A stretch of DNA of 64,000 nucleotides, taken from positions 3,410,001-3,474,000 of the forward strand of contig NZ_JBCNLP010000001.1 of the NCBI RefSeq assembly GCF_039595395.1. The letters are read 5' to 3'. Numbering within the stretch: position 1 is the first letter of the stretch; each line of letters begins with the position of its first letter. Shown here one piece after another: positions 31,651 through 40,024 of the stretch. The notes beneath the pieces were generated by a model. It worked only from the letters and a program-made list of their open reading frames with translations, was not told the DNA's origin and did no database searches. The position numbers were made by a program, and so were the translations under genes. This stretch comes from Novosphingobium sp. Lineage in GTDB: Bacteria > Pseudomonadota > Alphaproteobacteria > Sphingomonadales > Sphingomonadaceae.

Positions 31651-33432
31651 TTGCCTCAATCCCCCCTTCCCGGCGCGCGCCGCCGCATCGCCATCCGCCT
31701 GATTTCGGCCCTGACGCTCACCGCCATGGTTACCGCCGCGCCGCTGACCGCGCTGGCCCGCCCGCTGCCTGCCAAGGCCCCCGCATCCGCCCCGGCCAAG
31801 CGCGTCCAGTCGGGCGAGGCTGCCCATGCGATGGTCGCCGCCGCCAATCCGCTGGCGGTTGCCGCGGGCATGCGCGTGCTGAAGGCCGGTGGCAGCGCGG
31901 TGGATGCCGCGGTGGCGATCCAGGCCGTGCTGGGTCTGGTCGAGCCGCAAAGCTCCGGCCTTGGCGGCGGCTCCTTCATGGTGTTCTACGACGCCAAGAC
32001 CCACAAGGTCACCGCCTATGACGGGCGCGAGACCGCGCCCGCAGGCGCCAATCCCAAACAGTTCCTCCACCCCGACGGCACGCCGATGTCCTATGCCGAG
32101 GCCGTCATGGGCGGCCAGTCCAGCGGCGTGCCCGGCGCCATCGCCATGCTCGACATGGCGCAGAAGGACCATGGCAAGCTGCCGTGGAAGGCCCTCTTCG
32201 CCCCCGCGCATGAGCTTGCCACCGATGGCTTTATCGTCTCGCCGCGTCTGGCCAGCATGATCGTCAGCCGCGCGCCTCAGGCCCATGGTGAGGATGCCAT
32301 GGCCTATTTCCGCAACGCCGACGGCAGCCAGATGAAGGCGGGCGACCGCCTGATCAACAAGGCCTATGCGGGCAGCCTCGACCTGATTGCCGCCAACCGC
32401 TCCGCCGGACTGCTCTCGGGCCCGCTGGCCGAGGCGATCCTGCAGCGCATCCACACCGGCCCCTATCCCTCGCCGATGACGCTGGCCGATATGGCCGCCT
32501 ACAAGCCGCGCAAGACCGAGGCGCTGTGCCGCCCCTATCGCGCCTATGTCATCTGCACGCCGCAGGCCCCCTCGGGCGGTCTGCCGCTGCAGGAGGCGAT
32601 GGGCATCCTTGCACATACCGACATCGACAAGCGCAGCGCCAAGGATGAAAAGGGCTGGTATCTGCTCTCGCAGGCCAGCCGCCTCGCCTATGCCGACCGC
32701 GACAAGTATGAGGGCGACCCCGCCTTCGTGCCCGTGCCCACCGAGGGCCTGCTGGCGCCCGACTACCTCGCCAAGCGCGCCGCGCTGATCGGCGAGCAAG
32801 CCCAGCCCGTCACCTATGGCATCCCCGCCGGTGCCCCCAAGGTCGGCCCCGACCACACGCTGGAGCCGGGCGGCACCAGTCATATCGTGATCGTCGATGC
32901 CGACGGCAATGCGCTGTCCATGACCACCACGGTCGAGAGCATCTTCGGCAATGGGCATATGGTTGGCGGCTTCTTCATGAACAACCAGCTCACGGATTCG
33001 TCCTTCGCGCCCGACAATGCCGATGGCACCCCCGCCGCCAACGCCGTGGCGCCGGGCAAGCGCCCGCGCTCGTCGATGGCGCCGACCATCGTGCTCGACA
33101 AGGCGACCGGCCACTTTGCCGCCGCCACCGGCTCGCCGGGGGGCACGGCCATCGTGGGCTATGTGGTGAAGGCGCTGGTCGGTATCCTCGACTGGAAGAT
33201 GAGCCCACAGGACGCCGTCGCGCTGCCCAATCTGGTGGCGATGGGCAACAAATATTCGGCGGACAAATTCCCTGACGATATTACGTCTGCTCTGGCTGCG
33301 CGCGGCGAGGTGCTGGATTCGGGGCGCGGAGAAAACTCCGGGCTGCAGGCGATCGTTTACAAGCCCAAGGGGGCTATCCGCTATGTCGGGGGTGCTGATC
33401 CCCGGCGTGAGGGGATTGCTCGCGGGTTTTAA
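31651..33432 (+). CDS. ggt: Gamma-glutamyltransferase (glutathione hydrolase)
   Basis: This periplasmic Ntn-hydrolase cleaves gamma-glutamyl bonds, chiefly of glutathione. A 593-residue precursor starts at TTG 31651, with AGGGAG nine bases upstream. That start gives a clean signal peptide (RRRIAIRLISALTLTAMVTAAPLTALA), while in-frame ATGs at 31549 and 31567 would put 28-34 non-signal residues before it. The chain is self-cleaved before the nucleophile Thr409 in EPGGTSHIVIVD; GGGSFMVFYD and SSMAPTIVLD are conserved blocks. Family-1 repeat D follows the gene. Confidence 0.95.
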   Translation: MPQSPLPGARRRIAIRLISALTLTAMVTAAPLTALARPLPAKAPASAPAKRVQSGEAAHAMVAAANPLAVAAGMRVLKAGGSAVDAAVAIQAVLGLVEPQSSGLGGGSFMVFYDAKTHKVTAYDGRETAPAGANPKQFLHPDGTPMSYAEAVMGGQSSGVPGAIAMLDMAQKDHGKLPWKALFAPAHELATDGFIVSPRLASMIVSRAPQAHGEDAMAYFRNADGSQMKAGDRLINKAYAGSLDLIAANRSAGLLSGPLAEAILQRIHTGPYPSPMTLADMAAYKPRKTEALCRPYRAYVICTPQAPSGGLPLQEAMGILAHTDIDKRSAKDEKGWYLLSQASRLAYADRDKYEGDPAFVPVPTEGLLAPDYLAKRAALIGEQAQPVTYGIPAGAPKVGPDHTLEPGGTSHIVIVDADGNALSMTTTVESIFGNGHMVGGFFMNNQLTDSSFAPDNADGTPAANAVAPGKRPRSSMAPTIVLDKATGHFAAATGSPGGTAIVGYVVKALVGILDWKMSPQDAVALPNLVAMGNKYSADKFPDDITSALAARGEVLDSGRGENSGLQAIVYKPKGAIRYVGGADPRREGIARGF

Positions 33433-33448
33433 GGTTTGAAGAAGGGTG

Positions 33449-33688
33449 ATGCGAGGGGGTTACCCCCTCGCGCTCCCATTTTTTGTCTGCGTTGCGCTTC
33501 GGGTTCGACCATAGGGCAAGGTCGCGGCGCCTCAGGCTTTCATCTTTCAGACAAGCGCAAGGCGTCGTGGGTTTTATGCCTGCGGCGCCTTTTCGTTGTG
33601 CAGGTGGAGAGGCTGGGCGCACCATTTCGGTGCCACTGCCATCTCGTCGGAAGACGTAAAGAGAGCGCGAGGGCGATGGCCCTCGCAT
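33449..33688. repeat. Family-1 MITE-like repeat, copy D
   Basis: The left end is GCGAGGGGGTTACCCCCTCGC followed by GCTCCCATTTTTT, which also makes a good terminator for ggt. The right end is GCGCGAGGGCGATGGCCCTCGC. The internal CGGGTTCGAC, GCCTGCGGCGCC and GTCGGAAGACGT blocks are present. It lies between ggt and the convergent GNAT gene. Confidence 0.85.
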
Positions 33689-33730
33689 CTTCTTCTTTTC
33701 TAAACCTAATCCTGAACCCCAAACGAAATT

Positions 33731-33758
33731 GGGGCCCGGATCTTGCGATCCGAGCCCC
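33731..33758. other. Hairpin after repeat copy D
   Basis: GGGGCCCGGATC-TTGC-GATCCGAGCCCC (33731-33758). The rest of the gap to the GNAT gene at 34106 (about 350 bases) shows no gene. The hairpin followed by CGACGACCGGC resembles the arrangement after repeat copy C. Confidence 0.4.
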
Positions 33759-34105
33759 TATTCCAACCCGGTATCGACGACCGGCTGCGGATGACAAGCC
33801 CCCCTGCTCCGCCCGGAGGAAAGTGCAGATACGATGGATCGCGTGGCCCCCTATTCGATCACACCGCAATGCCTCCGGCCCCATAGGCACCGATCGGAAC
33901 CGTAAGCTGGAACGTAAGTCCAGAAATCCAGCCAAAAAGATGGCGGCCCCGATTGTCTTTTTATTGCCCGCCTTGTCGGCGTGCAAACGTTCTTCGTGAA
34001 AACGCAGGCCTCGTCAAATCCATTGTTGTACCGGCCAGAACAATTCCCCCTACTGTGTCATCTCGGCACTAAAAATCCCATATATCCCGGTAACTTTTCG
34101 TAAAA

Positions 34106-34678
34106 TTACACCTTCGCCAAGGGTTTGCGCATGATGAATTCATCGTCGAACCAGTCCCCCACGGCGAAGCGATATTCGCCCGCCACGACAAAACCACGCC
34201 CGCTGTAGACATGACGCGCGCGGTCATTGCCCTGCCACACGCCCAGCCAGAGCGCTTTGGGCTCCTGCTGCTCCATCCAGTCCAGCACCAGGTCGAGCAA
34301 CCGCTTGCCCAGCCCGGCCCCTTGCGCGGAGCGGCGCAGATAGAGTTGATAAAGCTCGAGATCTCCCGCGCGCACAGCCTCATGCGGCAGCTTGCAGGGC
34401 CCGGCATGGGCATAGGCCAGCAGGGCTCCCTCATCATCCTGAGCCACCCACGTCCAATGCGCCGGGTCAGCCAGTTCGCGCTCCACCGTGGCCTGCCCAT
34501 AGGCATCCACCTCGAAGCGGGCGAGGTCGGCGGCGGGATAGGGGATCGCAAAACCCTCCGCGCCGAAGGTCTCGCGGAAACAGGCCAGCTTCAGCGCGCT
34601 GAGCGCGGCGGCATCGCCCGGTTCGGCCCGGCGAATCAGAAAAGGCGAGATGGCGGCGCTGGAAAGGGTCTGGCTCAT
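34106..34678 (-). CDS. GNAT-family N-acetyltransferase
   Basis: The 190-residue protein has the GNAT fold: N-terminal FLIRRAEPGDAAALSALK, the acetyl-CoA loop LYLRRSAQGAGLGKRLLDLVLDW (Q/RxxGxG/A as QGAGLG) and LWLGVWQGNDRARHVYSGRGFVVAGEY near the end. The substrate is unknown. The ATG at 34678 (MSQTLSSAAISPF) is chosen because longer readings extend through the intergenic region toward the chemoreceptor gene, which is divergent. Confidence 0.9.
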   Translation of the reverse strand: MSQTLSSAAISPFLIRRAEPGDAAALSALKLACFRETFGAEGFAIPYPAADLARFEVDAYGQATVERELADPAHWTWVAQDDEGALLAYAHAGPCKLPHEAVRAGDLELYQLYLRRSAQGAGLGKRLLDLVLDWMEQQEPKALWLGVWQGNDRARHVYSGRGFVVAGEYRFAVGDWFDDEFIMRKPLAKV

Positions 34679-34883
34679 GCCCAAGCGATAGCTCCCGCCC
34701 AAGGCCCTTGCAATCGGTGCATGCCCCTCCCGAAAACCTTCACGACGTGCCGCGGCCATCCCTGCATTTCTCCTTAACCATGCAGCCACCGGTCCTGAGT
34801 CATTCTGCTTTACCTCCCTGAGCAGGCTTTCGCCCGATCCCGGTGCTGTCCGGGCAGGCATTGTCCGGGGCAAACTGGGGAGA

Positions 34884-36764
34884 ATGGCGTTGTCGCGCTT
34901 TGGGATTTCGACGCGGCTGTTGGGGGCCTTTGCCATCCTGCTGGTGGCGATGGCCGGTTTCGGCGCCTTTTCCGTGATGAAGATCGGCGAGGTCAACGCC
35001 CTCTCGATGGAGATGCGCACCCGCTGGCTGCCCGCCACGCAGGAGGTCGGCCAGATCCACGCCTATATCTCGCAATACCGCATCCGCCAGAGCGAGATGA
35101 TCGCCGCCCCGGTCAAGGACAAGCCCCGCGCCGCCAAGCTGGTGCGCAATGCGGGCATGGCGATCGACGGGCTGATGGTCCATTACGAAAAGCTGATCAA
35201 CACGCCCGAGCAGCATGACGCCTTCCACAAGGTCTTCTTCAACTGGCGCAGCTACAAGGCGCTGAACGAGAAGATGCTCGCGCTCGATGCGCGGCATGGC
35301 GACCAGGACGACACCGCCGTGCGCGACCTGTTCGAGGGCGATGTGCAGCAGAGCTTCTACGCGGTCGAGGATTCGATCATGGCGCTGGTCGATGTGAACA
35401 CGGGGGGCGCCAACAAGGTCTCCGCCGAATCGAGCCAGATCCATGACGCCGCCCGCCGCACCACACTGCTCGCGCTGAGCGCCACGGTGGCGCTGGCGCT
35501 GGTGCTGCTGGCGATGCTGATGCAGACCATCGCGCGGCCCGTGCGCCGTCTGGCCGATGCCGTGACGCGGCTGGTCGATGGCGACATGAATGTCACCGTG
35601 CCCGCCACTCACCGCCAGGATGAGGTCGGCGCGCTGGCCCGCGCGCTCGATGCCTTCAAGCGGCTGGTCGCGCAGGACAAGGTCCGCACCGCCGCCGAGC
35701 TGGAGCAGGCGCGCAACGCCCAGATCACCATCGACGCGATCGGCAATGGCCTTGCCGCGCTAGCCGAGGGCAATCTGACGCATCGCGTGCCCGAGGACGG
35801 CCATGGCGCGCTGGGCGCGCTGCATGTCAATTTCAACGAGGCGGCCCAGCGCCTCTCCGATGTTCTGGGCGCGATCGTCGATGGTTTCGACACGATCAGC
35901 CAGGGCACGCAGGACATCGCCGTGGCGGGCAGCGACCTGTCGCGCCGCACCGACCATCAGGCCAGCTCGCTGGCCGGGACCGCGCGCACGCTGGGCGAGC
36001 TGACCGGCATGGTCAAGCTGACCGCCGACAATGCGCGCCAGACCTCGACCCGTCTGGCCACCACCCGCCAGACCGCCGGGGGCATGGAAGGCACCGCCAA
36101 TGACGCCATCGCCGCGATGCGCGCCATCGAGGACTCGAGCCGCCAGATGGCCGAGATCATCGGCGTGATCGACGGCATCGCCTTCCAGACCAACCTGCTG
36201 GCGCTCAACGCCGGGGTCGAGGCCGCCCGTGCCGGGGACGCCGGGCGCGGCTTCGCGGTGGTCGCCACCGAGGTGCGTGCCCTTGCCCAGCGCAGCGCCG
36301 ATGCGGCCAAGGACATCAAGGCGCTGATCACCACCTCCAACGGCCAGATCGGTGACGGCGTGGCGCTGGTCTCATCCAGCGGCGGGGCGCTGCGCCAGAT
36401 CGTGGGCGAGGTCGCGGCCATTTCCGAGCTGGTCGAGCAGATCGCCCAGTCGGCGGGCAAGCAGGCCAATGCCATGGTCGACATCAGCGCGCTGGTCAGC
36501 GAGATGGATGAGTTCACCCAGCAGAATGCCGCCATGGTGGAGCAAAGCTCGGCCAGCACGGTCAATCTTTCGGCCGAGACCGAGCGTCTGGTGGGCCAGC
36601 TCAGCACCTTCCGGCTCAACGGGCGGCGGGCGGTGATGATCGAGCCGGTCAGCCCGGCGTCACAGCAGGCGCGCCTCACCGGCCCTTCTTCCGGCAGGGC
36701 CCTGCCCTCCACAAGGGGCAACACCGCGCTGAAGCTGGCCGATGAGGACTGGTCGGCGTTCTGA
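34884..36764 (+). CDS. Methyl-accepting chemotaxis protein
   Basis: This 626-residue transmembrane chemoreceptor has TM1 at about 10-32, a four-helix-bundle type periplasmic sensor (about 33-190) and TM2 at about 193-215 (LLALSATVALALVLLAML). A HAMP domain (about 215-268), a second HAMP-like segment (about 285-340, GNGLAALAEGNLTHRVPEDG) and a signalling domain follow. The signalling tip reads GIAFQTNLLALNAGVEAARAG, the conserved CheA/CheW contact hairpin. GGGGAG precedes the ATG. No che or flagellar genes are near, so it is an outlying receptor; its ligand is unknown. Confidence 0.95.
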   Translation: MALSRFGISTRLLGAFAILLVAMAGFGAFSVMKIGEVNALSMEMRTRWLPATQEVGQIHAYISQYRIRQSEMIAAPVKDKPRAAKLVRNAGMAIDGLMVHYEKLINTPEQHDAFHKVFFNWRSYKALNEKMLALDARHGDQDDTAVRDLFEGDVQQSFYAVEDSIMALVDVNTGGANKVSAESSQIHDAARRTTLLALSATVALALVLLAMLMQTIARPVRRLADAVTRLVDGDMNVTVPATHRQDEVGALARALDAFKRLVAQDKVRTAAELEQARNAQITIDAIGNGLAALAEGNLTHRVPEDGHGALGALHVNFNEAAQRLSDVLGAIVDGFDTISQGTQDIAVAGSDLSRRTDHQASSLAGTARTLGELTGMVKLTADNARQTSTRLATTRQTAGGMEGTANDAIAAMRAIEDSSRQMAEIIGVIDGIAFQTNLLALNAGVEAARAGDAGRGFAVVATEVRALAQRSADAAKDIKALITTSNGQIGDGVALVSSSGGALRQIVGEVAAISELVEQIAQSAGKQANAMVDISALVSEMDEFTQQNAAMVEQSSASTVNLSAETERLVGQLSTFRLNGRRAVMIEPVSPASQQARLTGPSSGRALPSTRGNTALKLADEDWSAF

Positions 36765-36927
36765 ACAGGCGCCCGCCGCGCAGCCCTTGCGCAACGATTG
36801 CGCAAAAGCGCCTAGGTATTTCCTCCAGAGCCCCATCAACGCTCCTTTTGGGGCCCCGCGCGTATAATGCTGACGATTGCAAAGGACCTCTCCCGGATTC
36901 ACCCGCAATCGATTCGACGACCACTCC

Positions 36928-37326
36928 ATGAGGCCGATGACGATGCAGACCCTCCACAAAGCCCCCGCCCGGCTGGCTCGCGTGATCCTTGCACGTCTGC
37001 TGCTGGCCTGTGCCCTGTTGGCAGGCATGCTCACCGCCACCCCCGCGCTGGCGCAGAGCGACTGGAGCCGTCAGGTCGCGCGCATCATCAGCTCGAAGCA
37101 GACCTATCCCGCCACCGCCCAGATGCGCGGCGAGGAAGGCACCGCCAAGGTCAAGGTCTATGTCGGCGCCGATGGCAGCGTGCAGCGCACCGAACTGGCG
37201 ACCGGCTCGGGCTCTCCCCTGCTTGACCGTGAGGCGCTGGCCATGCCGACCCGCGCGGGTCGCCTGCCCGCCCCTCCGGGTGGCGCCACCGTGCTGACCG
37301 TGCCGGTGACCTGGAAGCTGATCTGA
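36928..37326 (+). CDS. TonB C-terminal-domain exported protein
   Basis: The 132-residue protein has a signal peptide or N-terminal anchor (RLARVILARLLLACALLAGMLTATPALA, in parts LARVILARLLLACALL and TATPALA) followed directly by a TonB-like domain: YPATAQMRGEEGTAKVKVYVGADGSVQRTEL, SGSPLLDREALAM and a final VPVTWKL. There is no proline-rich spacer, so it is not a classical TonB energy transducer; stand-alone domains of this kind are common in sphingomonads. In-frame ATGs at 36937 and 36943 are alternative starts. A terminator hairpin follows. Confidence 0.8.
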   Translation: MRPMTMQTLHKAPARLARVILARLLLACALLAGMLTATPALAQSDWSRQVARIISSKQTYPATAQMRGEEGTAKVKVYVGADGSVQRTELATGSGSPLLDREALAMPTRAGRLPAPPGGATVLTVPVTWKLI

Positions 37327-37342
37327 AGATCGGCGCTTTTTG

Positions 37343-37473
37343 AAAAATCTGCGGAAGAGCAGATTTTTACCCGGCACCAGCCCTCTCCCCCGCCCGGTTA
37401 CCCTACGGTCGTATCCTATGGGTGGCCGGGCGGGGGAGCGGGCTGGTGCCGCGAATCCGGCCACGCCGGATTC
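37343..37473. repeat. Family-2 composite palindromic repeat, copy 2
   Basis: A hairpin AAAAATCTGC/GCAGATTTTT (37343-37368), which also serves as terminator of the TonB-like gene, is followed by a 25-bp inverted repeat with one mismatch (arms 37373-37397 and 37426-37450, containing GGCACCAGCCCTCTCCCCC). A third hairpin GAATCCGGC/GCCGGATTC (37453-37473) closes it. The layout is identical to copy 1 at 12521-12660. Confidence 0.85.
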
Positions 37474-37780
37474 CAAACAAACGTAATTTTCTTGCTATCC
37501 ACAGCAAAACCGCCTATGGGCCGCCCCAAGCGTGACCGGCGTACAGGGCTTCCCCCCAGCCGCAGGCCTCGCCCAGCAGGATCAGGCCGCGTGAAGGCAG
37601 CGCCGATGGGAACCCTTTCTACGGGCCATCGCAGCGCCGTCAGCCTCCCTGCCGGGCAGAGACCGCTCGGTCACATCATCGCCACAGCGCCACCTCGTCA
37701 CGCAAGGTTGCAGGAACTTCTCCTCACCTTCCCGTGCGTCGCGCGTGCGCGCGCCGCATGGCGCTTCAAGAAAGACATCC

Positions 37781-39316
37781 ATGTCCTATTTTTCCGACCT
37801 TAACCTGGCCGAGCCGATCCTGCGCGCACTGGCCGAAAAAGGTTACACCGATCCCACCCCGATCCAGCGCCAGTCGATCCCCTCGCTGATCGAGGGCCGC
37901 GACCTTCTCGGCCTGGCCCAGACCGGCACCGGCAAGACCGCCGCTTTCTCGCTGCCCTCGCTGCACCGTCTGGCGATGGACCCCAAGCCGCGCCGCGCCG
38001 CCTCGTGCCGCATGCTGGTCCTCAGCCCCACCCGTGAGCTGGCCGCCCAGATCGCGGACAATATGAAGTTCTACGCCAAGCACCTGCCGCTGAGCATCCA
38101 GTGCATCTTCGGCGGCGTGCCCGCGCCCAAGCAGGCCCGCGCCCTGGTGGGCGGCACCGACATTCTGGTCGCCACGCCGGGCCGTCTGCTCGATCTGATC
38201 GACCAGCGCGCTCTCACCCTGCGCGATGTCGAGATCTTCGTGCTCGACGAAGCCGACCAGATGATGGATCTGGGCTTCATCCATGCCCTGAAGCGCGTCG
38301 CCCGCCTGCTGCCCGCACAGCGCCAGAGCCTGTTCTTCAGCGCCACCATGCCGCAGGACATCGAGGCGCTGGGCCGCCAGTTCATCAACAACCCCGTGAA
38401 GGTGGAGGTGGCCCCGCAGTCCACCACCGCCGAGCGCGTCGAGCAGTATGCCACCTTCGTGTCGCAGGCTGAAAAGCAGGCCCTGCTGACCATCAAGCTG
38501 CGCGAGGGTCTCGCCAGCGGCGAGATCGACCGCACGCTGGTCTTCTCGCGCACCAAGCATGGCGCCGACCGTATCGTGCGCTTCCTGACCCCCGCCGGCA
38601 TCGAGGCCGCCGCCATCCATGGCGACAAGTCTCAGGCCCAGCGCACCGCTGCCCTGAAGGGCTTCCGCGATGGCAAGGTCAAGGTGCTGATCGCCACCGA
38701 CATCGCCGCGCGCGGCATCGACGTGACCGGCGTCAGCCACGTCTTCAACTTCGACATCCCCAATGTGGCCGAGCAGTATGTGCACCGCATCGGCCGCACC
38801 GGCCGCGCCGGCGCCAACGGCATCGCCCTCTCCTTCGTGGCCGATGACGAAAAGCCCTACCTCAAGGCCATCGAGCGCCTGACCGGCGTGAAGCTGACCA
38901 TGCAGCCGCTGCCCGCCAACTTCCTCGTCGAGGCCGCCCGCCTGCCCGCCCCCGCCAAGCGCGGCAATGGCCAGCCCGAGCGTGTCGACCGGGGCGCCAG
39001 TGCCGGTCGCGGCGATGGTCGTGGCCGTGGTGGCGCGGGTCGCCCGCAGGGCCAGGGTCGCGATGGTGGCCGTGGCGGCCAGCAGGAGCACAATCGTCAC
39101 AACAACCGCCGCAAGGACCCCGGCGCGCAGGATCGCGTTGCCCGTGACGGCCAGCGCTCCGGCCAGCAGCGCGACAGCGATCGCGCCCGCGCCGAGCGCC
39201 GCCAGAACGACCCGCGTGCAACCGCGCAGCGCCCGTCCTCGGGTCCGCGTTTCGATCCGCTGAGCGATGCCTCGGGGGATGAGCGCCGGGATCGTACCGC
39301 GCGTCGCGGGCGTTAA
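37781..39316 (+). CDS. DEAD-box ATP-dependent RNA helicase (RhlE-like)
   Basis: The 511-residue protein unwinds short RNA duplexes in ribosome assembly or mRNA decay. All motifs are present: Q motif PTPIQRQSIP, AQTGTGKT, PTRELAAQ, TPGR, DEAD, SAT, HGDKSQAQR, ATDIAARGID and HRIGRTGRAG. A C-terminal tail (about 400-511) is rich in Arg, Gly, Asn and Gln (RGG-type), typical of RhlE/CsdA-like proteins. The start at 37781 gives MSYFSDLNLAEPILRALAEKGY. The leader between repeat copy 2 and the ATG is about 300 bases long, which may allow cold-type mRNA control. Confidence 0.96.
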   Translation: MSYFSDLNLAEPILRALAEKGYTDPTPIQRQSIPSLIEGRDLLGLAQTGTGKTAAFSLPSLHRLAMDPKPRRAASCRMLVLSPTRELAAQIADNMKFYAKHLPLSIQCIFGGVPAPKQARALVGGTDILVATPGRLLDLIDQRALTLRDVEIFVLDEADQMMDLGFIHALKRVARLLPAQRQSLFFSATMPQDIEALGRQFINNPVKVEVAPQSTTAERVEQYATFVSQAEKQALLTIKLREGLASGEIDRTLVFSRTKHGADRIVRFLTPAGIEAAAIHGDKSQAQRTAALKGFRDGKVKVLIATDIAARGIDVTGVSHVFNFDIPNVAEQYVHRIGRTGRAGANGIALSFVADDEKPYLKAIERLTGVKLTMQPLPANFLVEAARLPAPAKRGNGQPERVDRGASAGRGDGRGRGGAGRPQGQGRDGGRGGQQEHNRHNNRRKDPGAQDRVARDGQRSGQQRDSDRARAERRQNDPRATAQRPSSGPRFDPLSDASGDERRDRTARRGR

Positions 39317-39333
39317 GAACTGAAAAGGGATAG

Positions 39334-40006
39334 GTGCGAGGGGGTTACCCCCTCGCGCTCCCATTTTTTGTCAGCGTTGCGCTTCGGGTTCGGCCTTAGG
39401 CTAACGTCGCTGCGCTGCAGGCTTTGGCTCGCTTGCACAGCCCATCGGATGTTCAGGGATTGCCTGCGGCGCCCTTATGCCGTGTAGGCAAAGCGCACCA
39501 CCGCCATCGCAAAGGCGAAACAGAAGGCATAGGAAAAGCGGTCCAGCTTGACCGGCTCGCGGCCCTTTGCCGAACGCCAGCGCCCGATGGCCAGCATGCT
39601 GGCGCTCACCAACAGCGGCGTGCCGATCAGATTGGCGATCCTCAGCGATGGACTGTGGATCATCGAATGCGGCAGGATCAACAGGCTGATCCCTCCGGCC
39701 AGCGCGCCCCAGAACAGATAGCCCAGCCCGGACAGCACCGGATGGCGTTCCGTCTTCGCCGTATCCGCAAGGCAATCCAGACCGATATCGACAGCCGCCT
39801 CGATCAGGAACTGCAGCAAAAATTCGCCGAGGAACTGAAAAAGGATCTCGAACAAAGCTTCCATGGGAAACCCCATGACACAGGTGGAGAGCCAGAACAC
39901 ACCATGTCGGCGCCACCACCCTATCGCCGGAAGGCGTTATGGGAGCGCGAGGGCCCGGAGCATGTCTCTTGAGACATGCGACCAACTACAGACTCCACCC
40001 TCGCAT
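39334..40006. repeat. Family-1 MITE-like repeat, copy E, split by a membrane-protein gene
   Basis: The left part (39334-39474) holds GCGAGGGGGTTACCCCCTCGCGCTCCCATT (in parts), the TTCGGGTTCGGCCTTAG block and GCCTGCGGCGCCC. The right part (about 39876-40006) holds CAGGTGGAGAGCC, GGCGCCACCACC, GGAAGGCGTTATGGGAGCGCGAGGG and the nested GGAGCATGTCTC/GAGACATG insert before CCCTCGC. In other copies these halves are 10-20 bases apart; here 39475-39864 encodes a protein in between. Confidence 0.8.
39475..39864 (-). CDS. Integral membrane protein carried inside repeat copy E
   Basis: The 129-residue protein begins MEALFEILFQFLGEFLLQFLIEAAVDIG, an amphipathic Glu/Phe-rich helix. Three hydrophobic segments follow (about 46-66, 74-95 and 110-128), with the motifs GYLFWGALAGGISLL and DRFSYAFCFAFAMAVVRF. 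From memory, similar unnamed small membrane proteins occur in many proteobacteria; no function is known. The TAA stop lies in the repeat's GCGCCCTTA block. In-frame upstream starts exist at 39876 and 39900. No strong ribosome-binding site is seen. Confidence 0.75.
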   Translation of the reverse strand: MEALFEILFQFLGEFLLQFLIEAAVDIGLDCLADTAKTERHPVLSGLGYLFWGALAGGISLLILPHSMIHSPSLRIANLIGTPLLVSASMLAIGRWRSAKGREPVKLDRFSYAFCFAFAMAVVRFAYTA

Positions 40007-40024
40007 TTTCTCTTCCTGAAACCT

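Noticed and set aside
33436..33999. Plus-strand open frame across repeat copy D
   Set aside because: It reads through the repeat ends and hairpins; the same repeat sequence gives unrelated frames in other copies.
37480..37780. Riboswitch in the long leader of the DEAD-box helicase gene
   Set aside because: No known riboswitch core motif was recognised; only its length is notable.
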